This document shows, piece by piece, positions 26,716-38,000 of a stretch of DNA of 64,000 nucleotides (its first letter is position 1; each line of letters begins with the position of its first letter). Source of the stretch: an uncultured Oligoflexales bacterium (GTDB lineage: Bacteria > Bdellovibrionota_B > Oligoflexia > Oligoflexales > JAPPIL01); assembly GCA_958296095.1 (NCBI GenBank), contig OY282434.1, positions 2,696,001 through 2,760,000 of the forward strand, written 5' to 3'. A program made the position numbers and the translations under genes. The notes beneath the pieces were generated by a model, which worked only from the letters and a program-made list of their open reading frames with translations, was not told the origin of the DNA and did not search any database.

Positions 26716-28434
26716 TCACGCCCGAAACAACTCGCCGATCTTTTTGCCCAAGACGAGCGATGCGCCGATAATGCAGACAGAGAGGATGAACATGCCAATA
26801 ACACCGAGCGCACTAGCGAGGAATTCGCCGCTCTCCTGTTCTAGAAACAAGACGTAAATAGTTTTGGTCAGGGGGTAGGCATATTCCTTCATCGCTAAAA
26901 TAAGCGAGTCGGAGACATCGAGCATCGCATAAGAAAAACACAACAAGGCCCCCGCGATGAGGTTGGCAGTAATCAACGGCATAGTTATCTTTAGAATCGT
27001 TCGAAAACGTGACGCACCAAAGATGTAAGAAGCCTCTTCGAGACTGACATTAGTCTGCTCAAAACCGGCGACAGCTGAACGCACCATAAAGGGCAAACGC
27101 CTGATACCGTAGGCAATGACGAGGATCGGAATTGGATTGATCAGCGGGTCGAGCACGGTGTCGGTGTAAGTAACGATATAGCCAAAAGCGAGCACGATAC
27201 CAGGCAAAGCCAGCGGAATCATGGCGATGCTGTCGAGCACGTTAGCAAATGGAATCAAACGCCGCGTGACAACAAAGGCGATCAAAACACCCAGGACTAG
27301 ATCAAGCAGGGTGGCCAACGACGCCAGCATCAAGCTGTTCTTGATACTCAAGCTCGGTAAATCCTGCACGAACACCATCTTATAGTGCGACAGCGTGTAT
27401 TGTTCAGGAAAGGCCGTCATGAACCAGCTTTCCGTCAAACTGGTCAACACCACGCCGATGTGTGGAATCAAGGCCACTACCGTGGTAGTGAGAAAACAGA
27501 CGTAAATTAAGGCCAAGACACCGCGGTGCTGCACTTTTTTCACGGCACTGGTAACATGGCCGCGCGCCATCATCTGATACTTCTTCGGAGAGATGGCAGT
27601 TTTGGAAATTAAAAACAAGGCCACCGTAACGACGACGACAATAAAAACCAACGCATAGCCGATCGGATTTTCCTGCGCATCGGTTACCGTGTTGAAAATT
27701 TGCACGGGCACGGTATCGTGGTAGCCGATCAACAGTGGCGAGCCGAGATCAGTCACCGCCCAGATAAAAACAATTATCGCCCCCGCAAAATAACCGGGCC
27801 GCGCTAATGGCCAGGTGATGTCGATGAAACGCCGATACCAAGGTGCACCCGCGGTCTGTGCCGCCTCGTCCATGCTGGGATCGACATTGGCAAGTGCCGC
27901 GGTTAAATTCAAATACATGATGGGATAAAGGTGCAAGGCCTCAAGAATCACTACCGCCCAAAACATGTTGGATGCACTGAGCCACTCGATAGGTGTGTCA
28001 ATTAGCCCCGCGTCCAACAACAGTGTATTCACCGTGCCGTGCCGCGCAAAAAAACGCAGCATGCCAATTGCCCCCACAAACGGCGGCATGATCATCGGCA
28101 CTAGCAATAGCCCGCCGAGAATACCCTTGAAGCGATAGTCGCAGCGGGCATTGATGGTCGCTAACGGCAAACTGATGGTGGTAGCAAGAATGGTCGTGGC
28201 AATGCCGATGTTGACGCTGTTGACAATGCTATCGGTGTAGAGAGAATTTTCCAGCAACAGCGAGAAATAAGTCAGCGAAAGCTCACCGCCCGGAAAAAAT
28301 GCTTGAAAAACAATGACCCCGACAGGCAGCAGCAGGAAAAAAAACATAATCAGTATGACCGCCGCCACCGTCAGCCAACCCAACGGCAGCGAACGGTTCA
28401 GCTTGAAGGCCTTAGCCGACGATGTTGCTTGCAC
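26716..28434 (-). CDS. ABC transporter permease, two fused BPD-type domains (iron/FbpB-like)
   Basis: 572 residues with about 12 membrane segments in two homologous halves, as in FbpB/SfuB-type ferric iron permeases and related 2-aminoethylphosphonate or thiamine permeases. Each half carries an EAA-type loop: DEAAQTAGAPWYRRFIDITW in the first, LEEASYIFGASRFRTILKIT in the second. The gene follows the ATPase gene on the same strand with a gap of about 140 bases. No binding-protein gene is in the window, so the substrate is uncertain; iron is the first guess from the fused architecture. Confidence 0.83.
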   Translation of the reverse strand: MQATSSAKAFKLNRSLPLGWLTVAAVILIMFFFLLLPVGVIVFQAFFPGGELSLTYFSLLLENSLYTDSIVNSVNIGIATTILATTISLPLATINARCDYRFKGILGGLLLVPMIMPPFVGAIGMLRFFARHGTVNTLLLDAGLIDTPIEWLSASNMFWAVVILEALHLYPIMYLNLTAALANVDPSMDEAAQTAGAPWYRRFIDITWPLARPGYFAGAIIVFIWAVTDLGSPLLIGYHDTVPVQIFNTVTDAQENPIGYALVFIVVVVTVALFLISKTAISPKKYQMMARGHVTSAVKKVQHRGVLALIYVCFLTTTVVALIPHIGVVLTSLTESWFMTAFPEQYTLSHYKMVFVQDLPSLSIKNSLMLASLATLLDLVLGVLIAFVVTRRLIPFANVLDSIAMIPLALPGIVLAFGYIVTYTDTVLDPLINPIPILVIAYGIRRLPFMVRSAVAGFEQTNVSLEEASYIFGASRFRTILKITMPLITANLIAGALLCFSYAMLDVSDSLILAMKEYAYPLTKTIYVLFLEQESGEFLASALGVIGMFILSVCIIGASLVLGKKIGELFRA

Positions 28435-28572
28435 CTACCTACTCCCCCACAGCAGTACAATAAGATCTGCGCTAGCGCGTGCACCATGCAGGGCACCGGA
28501 GCGGGCGAAAATTCGACCGTCAGCGCTACTTGGCCGCGCCGCTAGCTGATTTTTTCTGCAGGTCTGCATTTT

Positions 28573-29673
28573 TCAAGTCTCACTGTCGAGACTGTCAGAG
28601 TCTTTCAGCACCTGCACATCTCGTGCATCGATGTGAAAATCACAGGTGTCGCCCTCCTCTAAATCAAGGTTGGTGACGCTGTAAATGCTCGCCTTCAGCG
28701 TCGGGGTGGCGGCATTAGGGGGGGTTAAGGTCAACTGCTCCGATTCGCCGAGATAGGTAAGCCGTGCCACCGTCAAGCTAATACGGTTGTGTTTAGCCTC
28801 GCTCTTCTGCACTCGGATCGCTTCAGGCCTGAGCGACAACAGCACCGTCTCATCGACAGCAAAGGCACTATTATCCTCCCGACAGCTGTCCAACTCACCG
28901 ATGGCAGTGAACAGCTGTAACGCGCCGCCCTTGCCCTTTTTAATCACCCGCCCCCGCATGAGGTTAGTCTCGCCGATGAAACCAGCCAAAAAAGCATTGC
29001 GGGGATGATCGTACAGTTGCCGTGGCGTGCCACTCTGCATAACCTCACCCGCTCGCATCACGGTAATGCTTGACCCCATCGACAACGCTTCCTTCTGGTC
29101 ATGCGTGACATAGACGGTGGTGATTTTGGTTTTTTGGTGAATTTCCAGCAAATTCGCGCGCATCTCCAGGCGCAACTTGGCATCGAGATTGGACAGCGGT
29201 TCGTCAAGCAGCAACACGTTCGGGGTTGTCGCTAAGGCCCGTGCCAAGGCTACCCGCTGCTGCTGTCCGCCCGACAACTGGCCTGGCAAACGCTGGGCAA
29301 ACTGCTCCAGCTGTGTCAGTGCCAGCACCTCACGCACCCGTGCGGCGATCTCGCTTCTGTCTTTTTTCTTAATTTTCAAACCGTATTCCACATTCTTGTA
29401 GACGGTCATGTGTGGCCACAAGGCATAGTTTTGAAAAACCATGCCAACATTGCGATCGACGGCACGAAAATTAGTCACGTCCTGTGTGCCAAACAGAATA
29501 CGTCCGTGGCTCGGAGATTCAAGTCCCGCGAGTATACGCAACGCGGTCGTTTTGCCGCAACCAGAGGGGCCGAGAAAAAAGTGCAACTCACCGTCGGCAA
29601 TCTGCAGCGACAACTCCTTGACGGCATAGGTATCGCCGTAGCGTTTACTGATTTTTTCAAAGATAACCTTCAT
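28573..29673 (-). CDS. ABC transporter ATP-binding protein (FbpC/PotA type)
   Basis: The ATG at 29673 overlaps the icd stop as ATGA and yields 366 residues; the longer frame to 29838 lies inside icd. Walker A is GPSGCGKTT, the signature [15 protein letters not shown], Walker [13 protein letters not shown], and the switch [11 protein letters not shown]. The Q-loop [13 protein letters not shown] is typical of FbpC/PotA/MalK-like subunits. A C-terminal TOBE-like domain follows ([30 protein letters not shown]). It should work with the permease at 26716. Confidence 0.87.
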   Translation of the reverse strand: MKVIFEKISKRYGDTYAVKELSLQIADGELHFFLGPSGCGKTTALRILAGLESPSHGRILFGTQDVTNFRAVDRNVGMVFQNYALWPHMTVYKNVEYGLKIKKKDRSEIAARVREVLALTQLEQFAQRLPGQLSGGQQQRVALARALATTPNVLLLDEPLSNLDAKLRLEMRANLLEIHQKTKITTVYVTHDQKEALSMGSSITVMRAGEVMQSGTPRQLYDHPRNAFLAGFIGETNLMRGRVIKKGKGGALQLFTAIGELDSCREDNSAFAVDETVLLSLRPEAIRVQKSEAKHNRISLTVARLTYLGESEQLTLTPPNAATPTLKASIYSVTNLDLEEGDTCDFHIDARDVQVLKDSDSLDSET

Positions 29674-30971
29674 GTTCCCCGCAATTTCTGCGCGACACAA
29701 GCCAAGAATGCATCGGTGGTTAAATAATGCTCTGCTCGCATTGCCTGGCCATGAATGAGCAAGGCCAGGTCCTTGGTCATCTGCCCGGCCTCGATCGTGT
29801 CCACACAGATACGCTCTAGACGGCGGGCAAAATCGCACAGTGCCGTGTTGCCATCAAACTGGCCCCGGTAGTGTAGCCCCTGTGTCCAGGCAAAAATACT
29901 GGCGACAGGATTGGTGCTGGTTGGCTTGCCCTGCTGATGCTGGCGAAAGTGCCGCGTCACCGTACCGTGCGCGGCTTCCGTCTCAACCGTGTCGCCTGCG
30001 GGACAGAGTAGCACCGAGATCATCATGCCGAGACTGCCAAAGCCTTGTGCCACGGCATCTGACTGCACGTCGCCATCGTAATTTTTTAACGCCCAGATGA
30101 TGCCGCCATCAAGCTTCAACACCTGCGCCACCATATCGTCGATAAGGCGATGTTCGTAACTCAAACCCTGCTGCTGATAGCGTTGCTTGAAGCTGCGTTC
30201 AAACACGGCTTGAAAAATTTCCCGAAAACGCCCGTCATAGGTTTTCAGGATCGTGTCTTTGGTGGACAGGTAGACGGGATAATTTTTTTGCAACCCGTAA
30301 CTAAAGCAGGATTCGGCAAAAGCCGCGATCGAGCTGTCGGTATTATACATGGCACAAGCAATGCCTGCCGCCTCGAACTCTGCCACCTCCCAACTGCTGA
30401 CCTCGCCCTCAGCGGTAGTAAACCTCAATTCCAGCTTGCCGCGGGACGGGATAGGCACATCGGTAGCGCGGTACTGGTCGGCATGCGCGTGCCGACCGAC
30501 GATGATCGGCCGTGTCCAGCCGCGCACGGGACGGGGAATATTGCGGCAGATGATTGGCTGACGAAAAACTGTGCCGCCGAGAAAGTTGCGGATCGTGCCG
30601 TTAGGACTCTTCCACATCTTCTGGAGCTTGAACTCCTCGACCCGCTGCTGGTCAGGAGTGATGGTGGCACACTTGATGCCGACCCCATACCTCTTGATCG
30701 CCACCGCCGCCTCCCGCGTGACGGCATCATGGCTGCGGTCACGTGCCTCGATGCCGAGATCAAAATACTTTATGTCTAGCTCACAGAAAGGCAGAATCAG
30801 GCGTTCTTTAATCTTTTGCCAGATAACCCTGGCCATTTCGTCGCCGTCCATTTCAACGACGGGATGTGCCACTTTGATCTTTTGCACCGCTGCACCCTGC
30901 ACTGTGGGGCGGGGTGTAGCACAAGTTTCCTCCGCATGCAAGCGGTGTGAGGCAAATTTTTCCTTGGGCAT
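29670..30971 (-). CDS. icd: NADP-dependent isocitrate dehydrogenase (eukaryote-like type)
   Basis: Oxidises isocitrate to 2-oxoglutarate and CO2 in the TCA cycle. The sequence belongs to the homodimeric group shared with eukaryotes: [20 protein letters not shown] at the start of the core, [71 protein letters not shown] and [10 protein letters not shown]. About 30 residues precede the core; I use the ATG at 30971, while an upstream ATG at 30986 or an internal GTG are possible. The gene overlaps the ABC ATPase gene by four bases, an odd operon partner. It is divergent from the Agl/Glt-like operon with about 160 bases between. Confidence 0.92.
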   Translation of the reverse strand: MPKEKFASHRLHAEETCATPRPTVQGAAVQKIKVAHPVVEMDGDEMARVIWQKIKERLILPFCELDIKYFDLGIEARDRSHDAVTREAAVAIKRYGVGIKCATITPDQQRVEEFKLQKMWKSPNGTIRNFLGGTVFRQPIICRNIPRPVRGWTRPIIVGRHAHADQYRATDVPIPSRGKLELRFTTAEGEVSSWEVAEFEAAGIACAMYNTDSSIAAFAESCFSYGLQKNYPVYLSTKDTILKTYDGRFREIFQAVFERSFKQRYQQQGLSYEHRLIDDMVAQVLKLDGGIIWALKNYDGDVQSDAVAQGFGSLGMMISVLLCPAGDTVETEAAHGTVTRHFRQHQQGKPTSTNPVASIFAWTQGLHYRGQFDGNTALCDFARRLERICVDTIEAGQMTKDLALLIHGQAMRAEHYLTTDAFLACVAQKLRGT

Positions 30972-31130
30972 ATGCCAAGACAGCAATTTTTGCCGAGAGT
31001 TGGGGGGTTGGATGAAAAGAAAAAAATGATAATTCTATCCCTCGTCACGATGTGTTGCCAGGGCCGCGGCAGGGGACGCTTCCCATCAACACCTGCGGCT
31101 GTGTTAGAATGGAGCAGGGAGGGGTTTCTT

Positions 31131-31778
31131 ATGCTTGAAAAAATCGCGACGTTATTCCACCAGGGCGGCGAGGCGGTGATGTCCTCGATTGCCTTCGTTT
31201 TGGTCATCTCGGTCGTTATCATCATCGAGCGCGCGTTTCGCTACTGGTTTCAATACGATCTGCCTAACAGCGCGGGCTACATGTCGGCAGTGCAGAAGAT
31301 GGTGATGAACAACTCGATCGAGAATGCCATCCGTCTGTGCAAGAAGGCGAAGCCGAAGCTATTGCCTTACGTGCTGTCAGAGGCGCTGAAGCGTGCCAAC
31401 GACTCGACCCAGGAGATCGAAAACGCTATGGAGCATGCCTTCTTGAGCGTATTGCCGAAAGCCACCAAGGGTGTGGCCTTTCTCAGCACGACTGCCAACG
31501 TTGCCACGCTGCTGGGGCTACTGGGCACGATCTTCGGTCTGATGAAATCGTTCGGTGCAGCCGCCTTCGCTACTGGGGCACAGAAGCAGACCATTCTTGC
31601 GGAAGGGATTGCCGAAGCTCTGACGGCAACCTCGTTCGGCCTGGGCACGGCACTGTTATGCCTGCTCGCCTACGGGGTGTTGATGATGAAGCAGAGTGCA
31701 ATCGTTAACGATATTAACAAAAACTCAGCCCGTTTGCTTGATCTTTTGTATACACGCAAACAAAAGCTGAGCAGTTAG
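31131..31778 (+). CDS. MotA/TolQ/ExbB-type proton channel subunit, AglR-like
   Basis: The ATG follows GGGAGGGG. 215 residues with three membrane segments: SSIAFVLVISVVIIIERAF (about 18-36), STTANVATLLGLLGTIFGLM and FGLGTALLCLLAYGVLMM. The LLGTIFGLMKSF and TSFGL patterns are the conserved pore-lining parts of this family. It should form a proton-driven motor with the two ExbD-like proteins that follow. In Myxococcus the same trio (AglR-AglQ-AglS) powers gliding, and the downstream genes here support that comparison over Tol or Ton. It is the first gene of an operon reaching to 41157. Confidence 0.85.
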   Translation: MLEKIATLFHQGGEAVMSSIAFVLVISVVIIIERAFRYWFQYDLPNSAGYMSAVQKMVMNNSIENAIRLCKKAKPKLLPYVLSEALKRANDSTQEIENAMEHAFLSVLPKATKGVAFLSTTANVATLLGLLGTIFGLMKSFGAAAFATGAQKQTILAEGIAEALTATSFGLGTALLCLLAYGVLMMKQSAIVNDINKNSARLLDLLYTRKQKLSS

Positions 31779-31800
31779 CAACTAAGTGCGGAGCTAAAGC

Positions 31801-32319
31801 TTGAGTCGGAAAAAAAACAAAAGACATGTGCCTCAAGATATTCCTGATGTCGAACTGAACATCATGCCGTTCATCGATATTTTCTCGCTGCTCAACACGT
31901 TCCTGTTGTTCACCGCGACCTTCGTATCAATTGGCTTGCTGCGGGTGCAAGTGCCGTTTCTTTCTAACGCGACACCGGACAGCAAGCCGACGCGCAGTCT
32001 TGACATCAATGTTGACGTGGGCCGTGATCAGATCGTCTTGCGCACGGCCTATACGATTGCGCCTACCGACAAGACCAGCAACAGCTTTTCCTCGTCGCCG
32101 GATGGCATTGCCGCGTTCCATCGTGCCCTGATAGATTTGAAACATAGAAACCCTAGAGACGACAAGGTAACGCTCTACAGCGATGAAGATGTCAGTTACC
32201 ACAAGCTGGTTGAGGTGCTCGATGCGATCAAGATCGATGATTCAATTGATACCAGCGACGGCGTGACTGACAACAACAAGCTGTATCCCAAAGTGGTGAT
32301 GGGAAGTGTATTACTCTAA
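31801..32319 (+). CDS. ExbD/TolR-type subunit 1, AglQ/AglS-like
   Basis: TTG start; 172 residues. A short cytoplasmic Lys-rich head is followed by ELNIMPFIDIFSLLNTFLLF, a single membrane helix with the family's essential Asp at residue 26. The periplasmic domain follows (DINVDVGRDQIVLRTAYTI, DDKVTLYSDEDVSYHKLVEV, LDAIK). The last 20 residues (DNNKLYPKVVMGSVLL) resemble the end of ExbD, which contacts its partner protein. The second of three motor genes, 22 bases after the ExbB-like gene. Confidence 0.85.
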   Translation: MSRKKNKRHVPQDIPDVELNIMPFIDIFSLLNTFLLFTATFVSIGLLRVQVPFLSNATPDSKPTRSLDINVDVGRDQIVLRTAYTIAPTDKTSNSFSSSPDGIAAFHRALIDLKHRNPRDDKVTLYSDEDVSYHKLVEVLDAIKIDDSIDTSDGVTDNNKLYPKVVMGSVLL

Positions 32320-32336
32320 CAGCAATGGTGGGTTAA

Positions 32337-32834
32337 ATGGCAGTATCAGGCGGCGCATCAACCGAAACTATATCGCTTCCGATCACTCCGATGCTAGACA
32401 TTTTCAGTATTCTAGTGACCTTTCTGTTGATGAGTTATTCGAGTGATCCGATTAGCCATGATCCTAATCCTGCGTTGGAGCTACCCGACTCAAAGACAAC
32501 GGTATCACTGGATGAAGTTCCCGCAGTAGTGGTTTCCAAAAACGAAGTTCTAGTAAACGACAAAAAAGTTGTAACAGTTATTGGTGGCACAGTCGAGAAA
32601 CGTCATACGACACAGGGGGCGATCTATCCGCTGTTTCAAGAACTGGTAAAACTTAACACAACCAACAAAAACTACGCAGATGCCTCAGCCAAGAGCGGGG
32701 GGGATAAAGTGTCGACGTTAACACTGGAAATGGACAAAAATCACCGTTTTGAGCTGATGAAGATGATTATGTTGTCGGCGCAGCAGGCAAAGTTTGTTAC
32801 TTTCAAGCTGGTTGTTTCCAAAGAGAAAAGCTGA
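32337..32834 (+). CDS. ExbD/TolR-type subunit 2, AglQ/AglS-like
   Basis: 165 residues. The head (TISLPITPMLDIFSILVTFL) contains the conserved membrane Asp at residue 21. The periplasmic part includes PAVVVSKNEVLVNDKKV and STLTLEMDKNHRFELMKMIM. Two different ExbD-like genes after one ExbB-like gene is the arrangement of aglRQS and of Tol-like gliding motors. Its stop overlaps the next ATG (TGATG), so translation is probably coupled to the beta-barrel gene. Confidence 0.85.
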   Translation: MAVSGGASTETISLPITPMLDIFSILVTFLLMSYSSDPISHDPNPALELPDSKTTVSLDEVPAVVVSKNEVLVNDKKVVTVIGGTVEKRHTTQGAIYPLFQELVKLNTTNKNYADASAKSGGDKVSTLTLEMDKNHRFELMKMIMLSAQQAKFVTFKLVVSKEKS

Positions 32835-33538
32835 TGGGAAATAAGACATATTGTCGAATAGTTGTGCTCTGTGTTGGAGTTTTATTTTTTGCCGTGCCTG
32901 GCTTGAGCGCGCCTCGACAGGAGTACCAGATCAATGTTATTAGGCCAAAGTTTTTTGTTAAAAAATCGCGCACCGAGGTTGGTGCAGATCTTGCCGCGGT
33001 GCTCAACCAGACCTTCACCTATACATATTTGCTGTCGGGAGCGATTGTCTATCATCTCACTGATTCGTTGGGACTAGGCGTTACGGGGGCTTATGGTTTG
33101 ACAGTAAACAAAGAAGACAGGGATGTGCTGAAAGATAGATTTAGTATCACGGTAGACATCTTTGCTACCGAGTGGATTGCAGAGAGCTCATTATTGTGGA
33201 CACCCGTGTACGGTAAATATCAGTTGGCTAGTGGACGTTTAGTTTATTTTGATACCTATGTTTCCTTGGGTTTTGGCATGATGGGTATATCCATTCGCAA
33301 AAAGGAAAGGGGTAATGATGACCCCGTTGACTATCCCTACTCCTGCTATTCTCCCGTGATCGGAGCAGGGCAGCGGTTTTATCTCAGCAAAAAGACAAGT
33401 TTGCGCTGGCAAATTAGAGACCATATCATCCTATATAATGGCAAGCGTTGTGCACCAGCAGCCGCCGAAGAAAACGAACCCGAATTCAGCTATTATCACA
33501 CGATTGTCACCCAGGTGGGCATCTCGTATTTCATGTAG
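32834..33538 (+). CDS. Outer-membrane beta-barrel protein
   Basis: 234 residues with a signal peptide (RIVVLCVGVLFFAVPGLSA). Alternating hydrophobic and polar strands typical of a small barrel follow, for example FTYTYLLSGAIVYHLTDSLG, LGVTGAYGL, YFDTYVSLGFGMMGISI and a C-terminal strand ending in SYFM with an aromatic near the end. It resembles the outer-membrane barrel domain proteins found repeatedly in myxobacteria and Bdellovibrio. In the Glt system GltA/GltB/GltH-type barrels connect the envelope machine to the surface; I infer the same role here from position. Confidence 0.75.
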   Translation: MGNKTYCRIVVLCVGVLFFAVPGLSAPRQEYQINVIRPKFFVKKSRTEVGADLAAVLNQTFTYTYLLSGAIVYHLTDSLGLGVTGAYGLTVNKEDRDVLKDRFSITVDIFATEWIAESSLLWTPVYGKYQLASGRLVYFDTYVSLGFGMMGISIRKKERGNDDPVDYPYSCYSPVIGAGQRFYLSKKTSLRWQIRDHIILYNGKRCAPAAAEENEPEFSYYHTIVTQVGISYFM

Positions 33539-33544
33539 GTGAAC

Positions 33545-35035
33545 ATGTTGCGCACACTGATTTTAGTTTTGGTCAGCTTCAGTTCTCAGGTTTTGTATGG
33601 CAACTACCGTGCCGCGCAGCGCGATTTTGTCAAAGGCAATTACCGCAAGGCCGCGGCACGTTTTTTCCAAGTTATGAATTACCCTAAAGTGCGAGGCGAC
33701 AAAATAAAATCTGAGTGGGGGCTGGCACGCAGTTTACAAAAGCTGGGCTTTTACTATTCTGCCTCCAAGTATTACAGCGTCATTGTGCGGCGGGGAGTCA
33801 GCAAACAAAATATCTTTTTTCGCAAAGCTTTTGAGCAGTTAGGAGAAATAAATTCAACGGTCAATCTCGGCCAGTCTCATATCGTGCAACTGTTAAAAAC
33901 CCGCGTGACACCCTCTCGTATTCCTGGTGCGGCACGTGGTTTTTATTTTCACTATCAGGGAGTTGAAGCTTTTTACAGCAAAGGTTATAGCAAGGCACGT
34001 GCCGCTTTTCGTAAAGTTCCCGCCGGCAGTTCATACTATACCAAATCGCTTTTTTATCTCGGCATCCTCGCCAATATGGATAAGCTTTACGGGCGCGCCA
34101 TTTCCTATTTTATGAAAGTAAAATCAAATGCAGACACCGAGTGGCAGCAGGAAATCGCTAACCTTAATATTGCTCGGGTGCATTACGAAGCCAAGCGCTA
34201 TCGGCAAGCCTTGCGTTTTTACGCGGAGATTCCGCGGGAGTCAGACAACTGGTTGCAGGCCTTGTTTGAAGGGGCTTGGGCTTTTTTTTTGATGAAGAAA
34301 TACAACAATACATTGGGTAACATTCACACATTCCATTCACCGTTCTTCATCAATCGTTTTTATCCAGAAACCTACGTATTGCAGGCGATTACATTTTTGA
34401 ACTTATGCCGCTATGATAACGTTAAGCTATCGATCCAAAATTTCAAAAAACGCTATACGCCAGTGTTTAAGGATTTGCGCAAGCTTATAAACCGCTACCG
34501 AGGTGATTACAGCAAGTTTTTTGTTCTGATTAAGAAATATCGCAAAGGCTCATTGAATAGCTACAAACATGCCCATGCAATTCTTGATTCGTTATCACGT
34601 CGTGATCTTTACAAGGAGGCCTTGACAACGATTCGTTTTGCCACCAGAGAGATCGATCGTCTTGAAGATGCCAGCCGTATGTGGCTGGTGTCAGGTCTTA
34701 TCGATGAACTAAAAACATTTTTGGTTAAGAAGCGTTCGGTAGCGATGAACAATGCTGGAGTTAAACTTATCAGAGGTGCACAAGAATCGGTTGAATATCT
34801 CACTGAATTGTATAACCAAACACGTTTTATCAAGGCAGAGTTGCTGTTGGGTAAAGTTGATAAACTGCGCTCGTTATTGCGAGTCACCTCAGCTGAGAAG
34901 AAAGTGCGTTTTATCGGTGGCATGCAGGAGATTACGATAAAGTCAGATCTAGAATTCTGGCCGTTTGAGAACGAATACTGGGAAGACGAACTCGGCGGAT
35001 ATGTTTACGATATTGTTAGCAGCTGTAAAAAATGA
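33545..35035 (+). CDS. Exported TPR protein of the Agl/Glt-like cluster
   Basis: Start at ATG 33545, preceded by AGGTGA; a GTG at 33539 is also in frame. 496 residues with a signal peptide (LRTLILVLVSFSSQVLYG). TPR-like helix pairs follow, for example NYRAAQRDFVKGNYRKAAAR, YSKGYSKARAAFRKVPAGSS, LYGRAISYFMKVK and YEAKRYRQALRFYAEIPRES. It is rich in Lys, Arg and Tyr. It is likely a periplasmic scaffold in the motor complex. Its stop overlaps the next start (ATGA). Confidence 0.75.
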   Translation: MLRTLILVLVSFSSQVLYGNYRAAQRDFVKGNYRKAAARFFQVMNYPKVRGDKIKSEWGLARSLQKLGFYYSASKYYSVIVRRGVSKQNIFFRKAFEQLGEINSTVNLGQSHIVQLLKTRVTPSRIPGAARGFYFHYQGVEAFYSKGYSKARAAFRKVPAGSSYYTKSLFYLGILANMDKLYGRAISYFMKVKSNADTEWQQEIANLNIARVHYEAKRYRQALRFYAEIPRESDNWLQALFEGAWAFFLMKKYNNTLGNIHTFHSPFFINRFYPETYVLQAITFLNLCRYDNVKLSIQNFKKRYTPVFKDLRKLINRYRGDYSKFFVLIKKYRKGSLNSYKHAHAILDSLSRRDLYKEALTTIRFATREIDRLEDASRMWLVSGLIDELKTFLVKKRSVAMNNAGVKLIRGAQESVEYLTELYNQTRFIKAELLLGKVDKLRSLLRVTSAEKKVRFIGGMQEITIKSDLEFWPFENEYWEDELGGYVYDIVSSCKK

Positions 35036-38000
35036 GTCTTTTATCTATGAAGCCATGGCAATATCTTAGTATCTCGATAGTGGTGACAATTGCTGCCAGC
35101 ACGCCCGCGGTCATGGCCCGAGAAAAAACCATCATCGACATTGTGCTTGATGAGAAAAAAGCCGTCAAGCGTCATAAGTTGCAGAAGCGGCGCGCGGTGA
35201 TGCGCTCCGAGATTTATTTCGCCGCGGTGGAAAAAAAGCTCATCAAGGGTATTAATCGTACCATCAAGTATTTGAACAGCACGTTACGGAGTTTGCCGCC
35301 GAAATCTGCGGCACGACATGGTATCTATGAGAAACTGATGAACCTCTATGTCGAGCAGGCTTCGTATATTTCCAGCACCGAGTACCGCAAATTTGACCAA
35401 CGCTGGAAAAAATGGTCGGTGCGCCGCCGCGGCACTGAGCCGCGTCTCAATGACTCCAAGTCACGTCGTATCTGGAATAAAGTTGCGGATGTATCGGGGC
35501 AGGCGTTGCGAGAGTTTCCTAGGTCAAAACGTGGTGATGCTTTGTTGTTCAGCCGCGCAATTTCGTTTATGTTTCTCAACAAACTATCGCAAGCATCGGC
35601 AACATTTGAGAAAATTATCAAAGAATACCCCAATTCCAACTTTGCGGGTGATTCTTATTTTGCCTTAGGTGATTTTTATTTTGATCGCGCCGAGTTTGCC
35701 GTCGCCCTCAGGTATTACGATTCTGCTACCAAATATCAACGCTCCAAGCGTTACGGCTGGTCGTTATTCAAAAAAGCCTGGTGCTACTACAATACGGGCA
35801 AGTTCCGCAAAGCCTTAGCGACCTGGAAGAAAACTGTGCAGTACTCACGCCGTGAGCGAAATAAAAACACCCTGCGTTTGCGGGAAGAGGCACTGCGTGA
35901 CATGATCTATGCCTTCGCTGAACTGAAGATGATTGATCAGGCAATTACTTATTACAAAATAAACGGCACAAAAGAAAATATCAGTGATGTGGTGATGACT
36001 TTCGCGTCGATTTCAATATCGCAAGGTAAGTTTCGGGAGGCAATCAGAGCTTACCGTAAGTTCTTAACTATCACACCTTGGCATCCCAAAGCCCCTGAGG
36101 TGAGAAAGGACATGATTGGTCTCTACTATGAGATAGGCAATAAAAAGGCAATGTGGCAGGAACTTGAAAAAATGCCCCGCAAGTATGGCCGCGGCAGTGC
36201 CTGGGCGCGCCGCAATGCTAGGGATAAAGAACTGGTCGTGGACGCGTATAAGATGGGAAAAGATCGGATGCTTTATTATGCCAAGCTGGCCCACGTGACG
36301 GCTCAGAAACGCAAAAACAGCAAGGTGTTGCTGGCCGAAGCGGCCCGGGGCTATCGTGCTTATTTGCGCGCTTATGCCACAACCCCTGAGGCCTTAGAAG
36401 TTAAATTTCTGCTGGGCGATGTTTTTTATTTGCAGAAAAAATATCGCGCCTCGGCACAGTCCTATACGCAAATTGTGATGTTGAACCCCAAGCGGGCTGT
36501 GGTAGTCAACAAGACCAAAGGTTCGCGTAAGAACATTCATGCCCAGTCAGCTCGTTATATGTTGGAGGCGCATTTTCTTGATTTTAAGCCAGAGTTTGCG
36601 AAAATTTTAAAACTTAAACCAAAACCAGGGCGACCACCCCGCCCGCTTAGTGCCAAAGCACGTAGTTTTGTCAAGGCCTGTCAGCTTTACCTCAGGTGGT
36701 ATAGCAAGGACAAGAAAAAGAAAAAAGAATGTGATGTGCATATCGCCGAAATTTATTACCGCCTCAATCACAAGAATGAGTCTAAAAAGTACCTGTTAGG
36801 TTTGGCTATGGCATATCCAGGCAGCAAAGAAGGGGAAAGTGCGGTTGACAATTTAATTCCTTTTTACAAGGGTAACAGGACGGCATTGGTCGCGGTTTTG
36901 GGCAAACTCATGGCTGTGCCTGCCTACAGAAAAGGTAAGACGGGGAAGAAGCTCAACAAGCTCTATTGGGGCATGAAAGTTGAAGCAGTTAGTGCGGTAA
37001 AAGCCCCCTTACAAAGAGCAAAACAATCTGAAAAGTTAGTGCGACAAGCCCCGAATATTGAAGATGCCGACAAGTTGTTATTCAATGCCGCGGTGAGTTA
37101 TGTTAAAGCCGGCGATTACAATTCCGCCGTGCGAGTTTATAGCCGCTTGATCAAGAATTATCCCCGCTCAGTACATGTTGCTGAATCGATTCTGAAGCTG
37201 GCTAGTATTTACGATCGCAATATGCAATTTAAGGCAGCTGCAGGCTACTACTTGCAGTTTGCCAAGCGCAGCAAGGCGCGCCAGAACTGCAAAGCTAAGC
37301 CGGATAAGGAGTGCAAGGAACGCAACGCGGCGTTGACGCGTGCATGTGAGTTGAAGATTGTCGCTTACGATCGCACCCTGCTGTCTACTTGTGCACATTT
37401 GGTAACGATTGATATTAATAACTACAAAATAATTATGCAGCGTCTGCTTAGGACCCTTTATTTAGAGAGAAACTACAGCACGTTAACCTCGCTGGTGCAA
37501 AACTACTATCTGGGCAAAGTGCCACTAACTCCAAACGAGAGGATCATCGCCTTATATTACCTGCACCGGGCCACCAAGGGTCGCGGGGCGTATGGCAGAC
37601 AGATCGTGGGCGCGTTTCAACAGAGCGGCAATAAGGTGTCGGGCGAGGCCTTGAAGTATGTCGGAGAGGTGGTGTTTGCTAGTGTCAATGGGGCCTTGCC
37701 ACGTTTTCAAAAATTAAAATTGCGCGGTGGTGATGTCAATACCATGCAAAGCTCGATCAAGCGCAAGTTTGGCGAATTGAGTCGCCTTGAAGCTCAGTAT
37801 AATCGTGTTGTGGCGACCCGCGATTCGTACTGGGGGGTGGCGGCTTTTCATCAAATGGGTGTAGCTTATCTTGGTTTTGCCAAGATGTTTGAAAATCCTC
37901 CGCCGATTAAGGGCGCGGCGCTTAACGAGGTCAAAAAGCAATTGTCACCCCAGGCACAGGCCTTGCGGGCCAAAGCCAAGGAGTATTTCACTGCGGCGCA

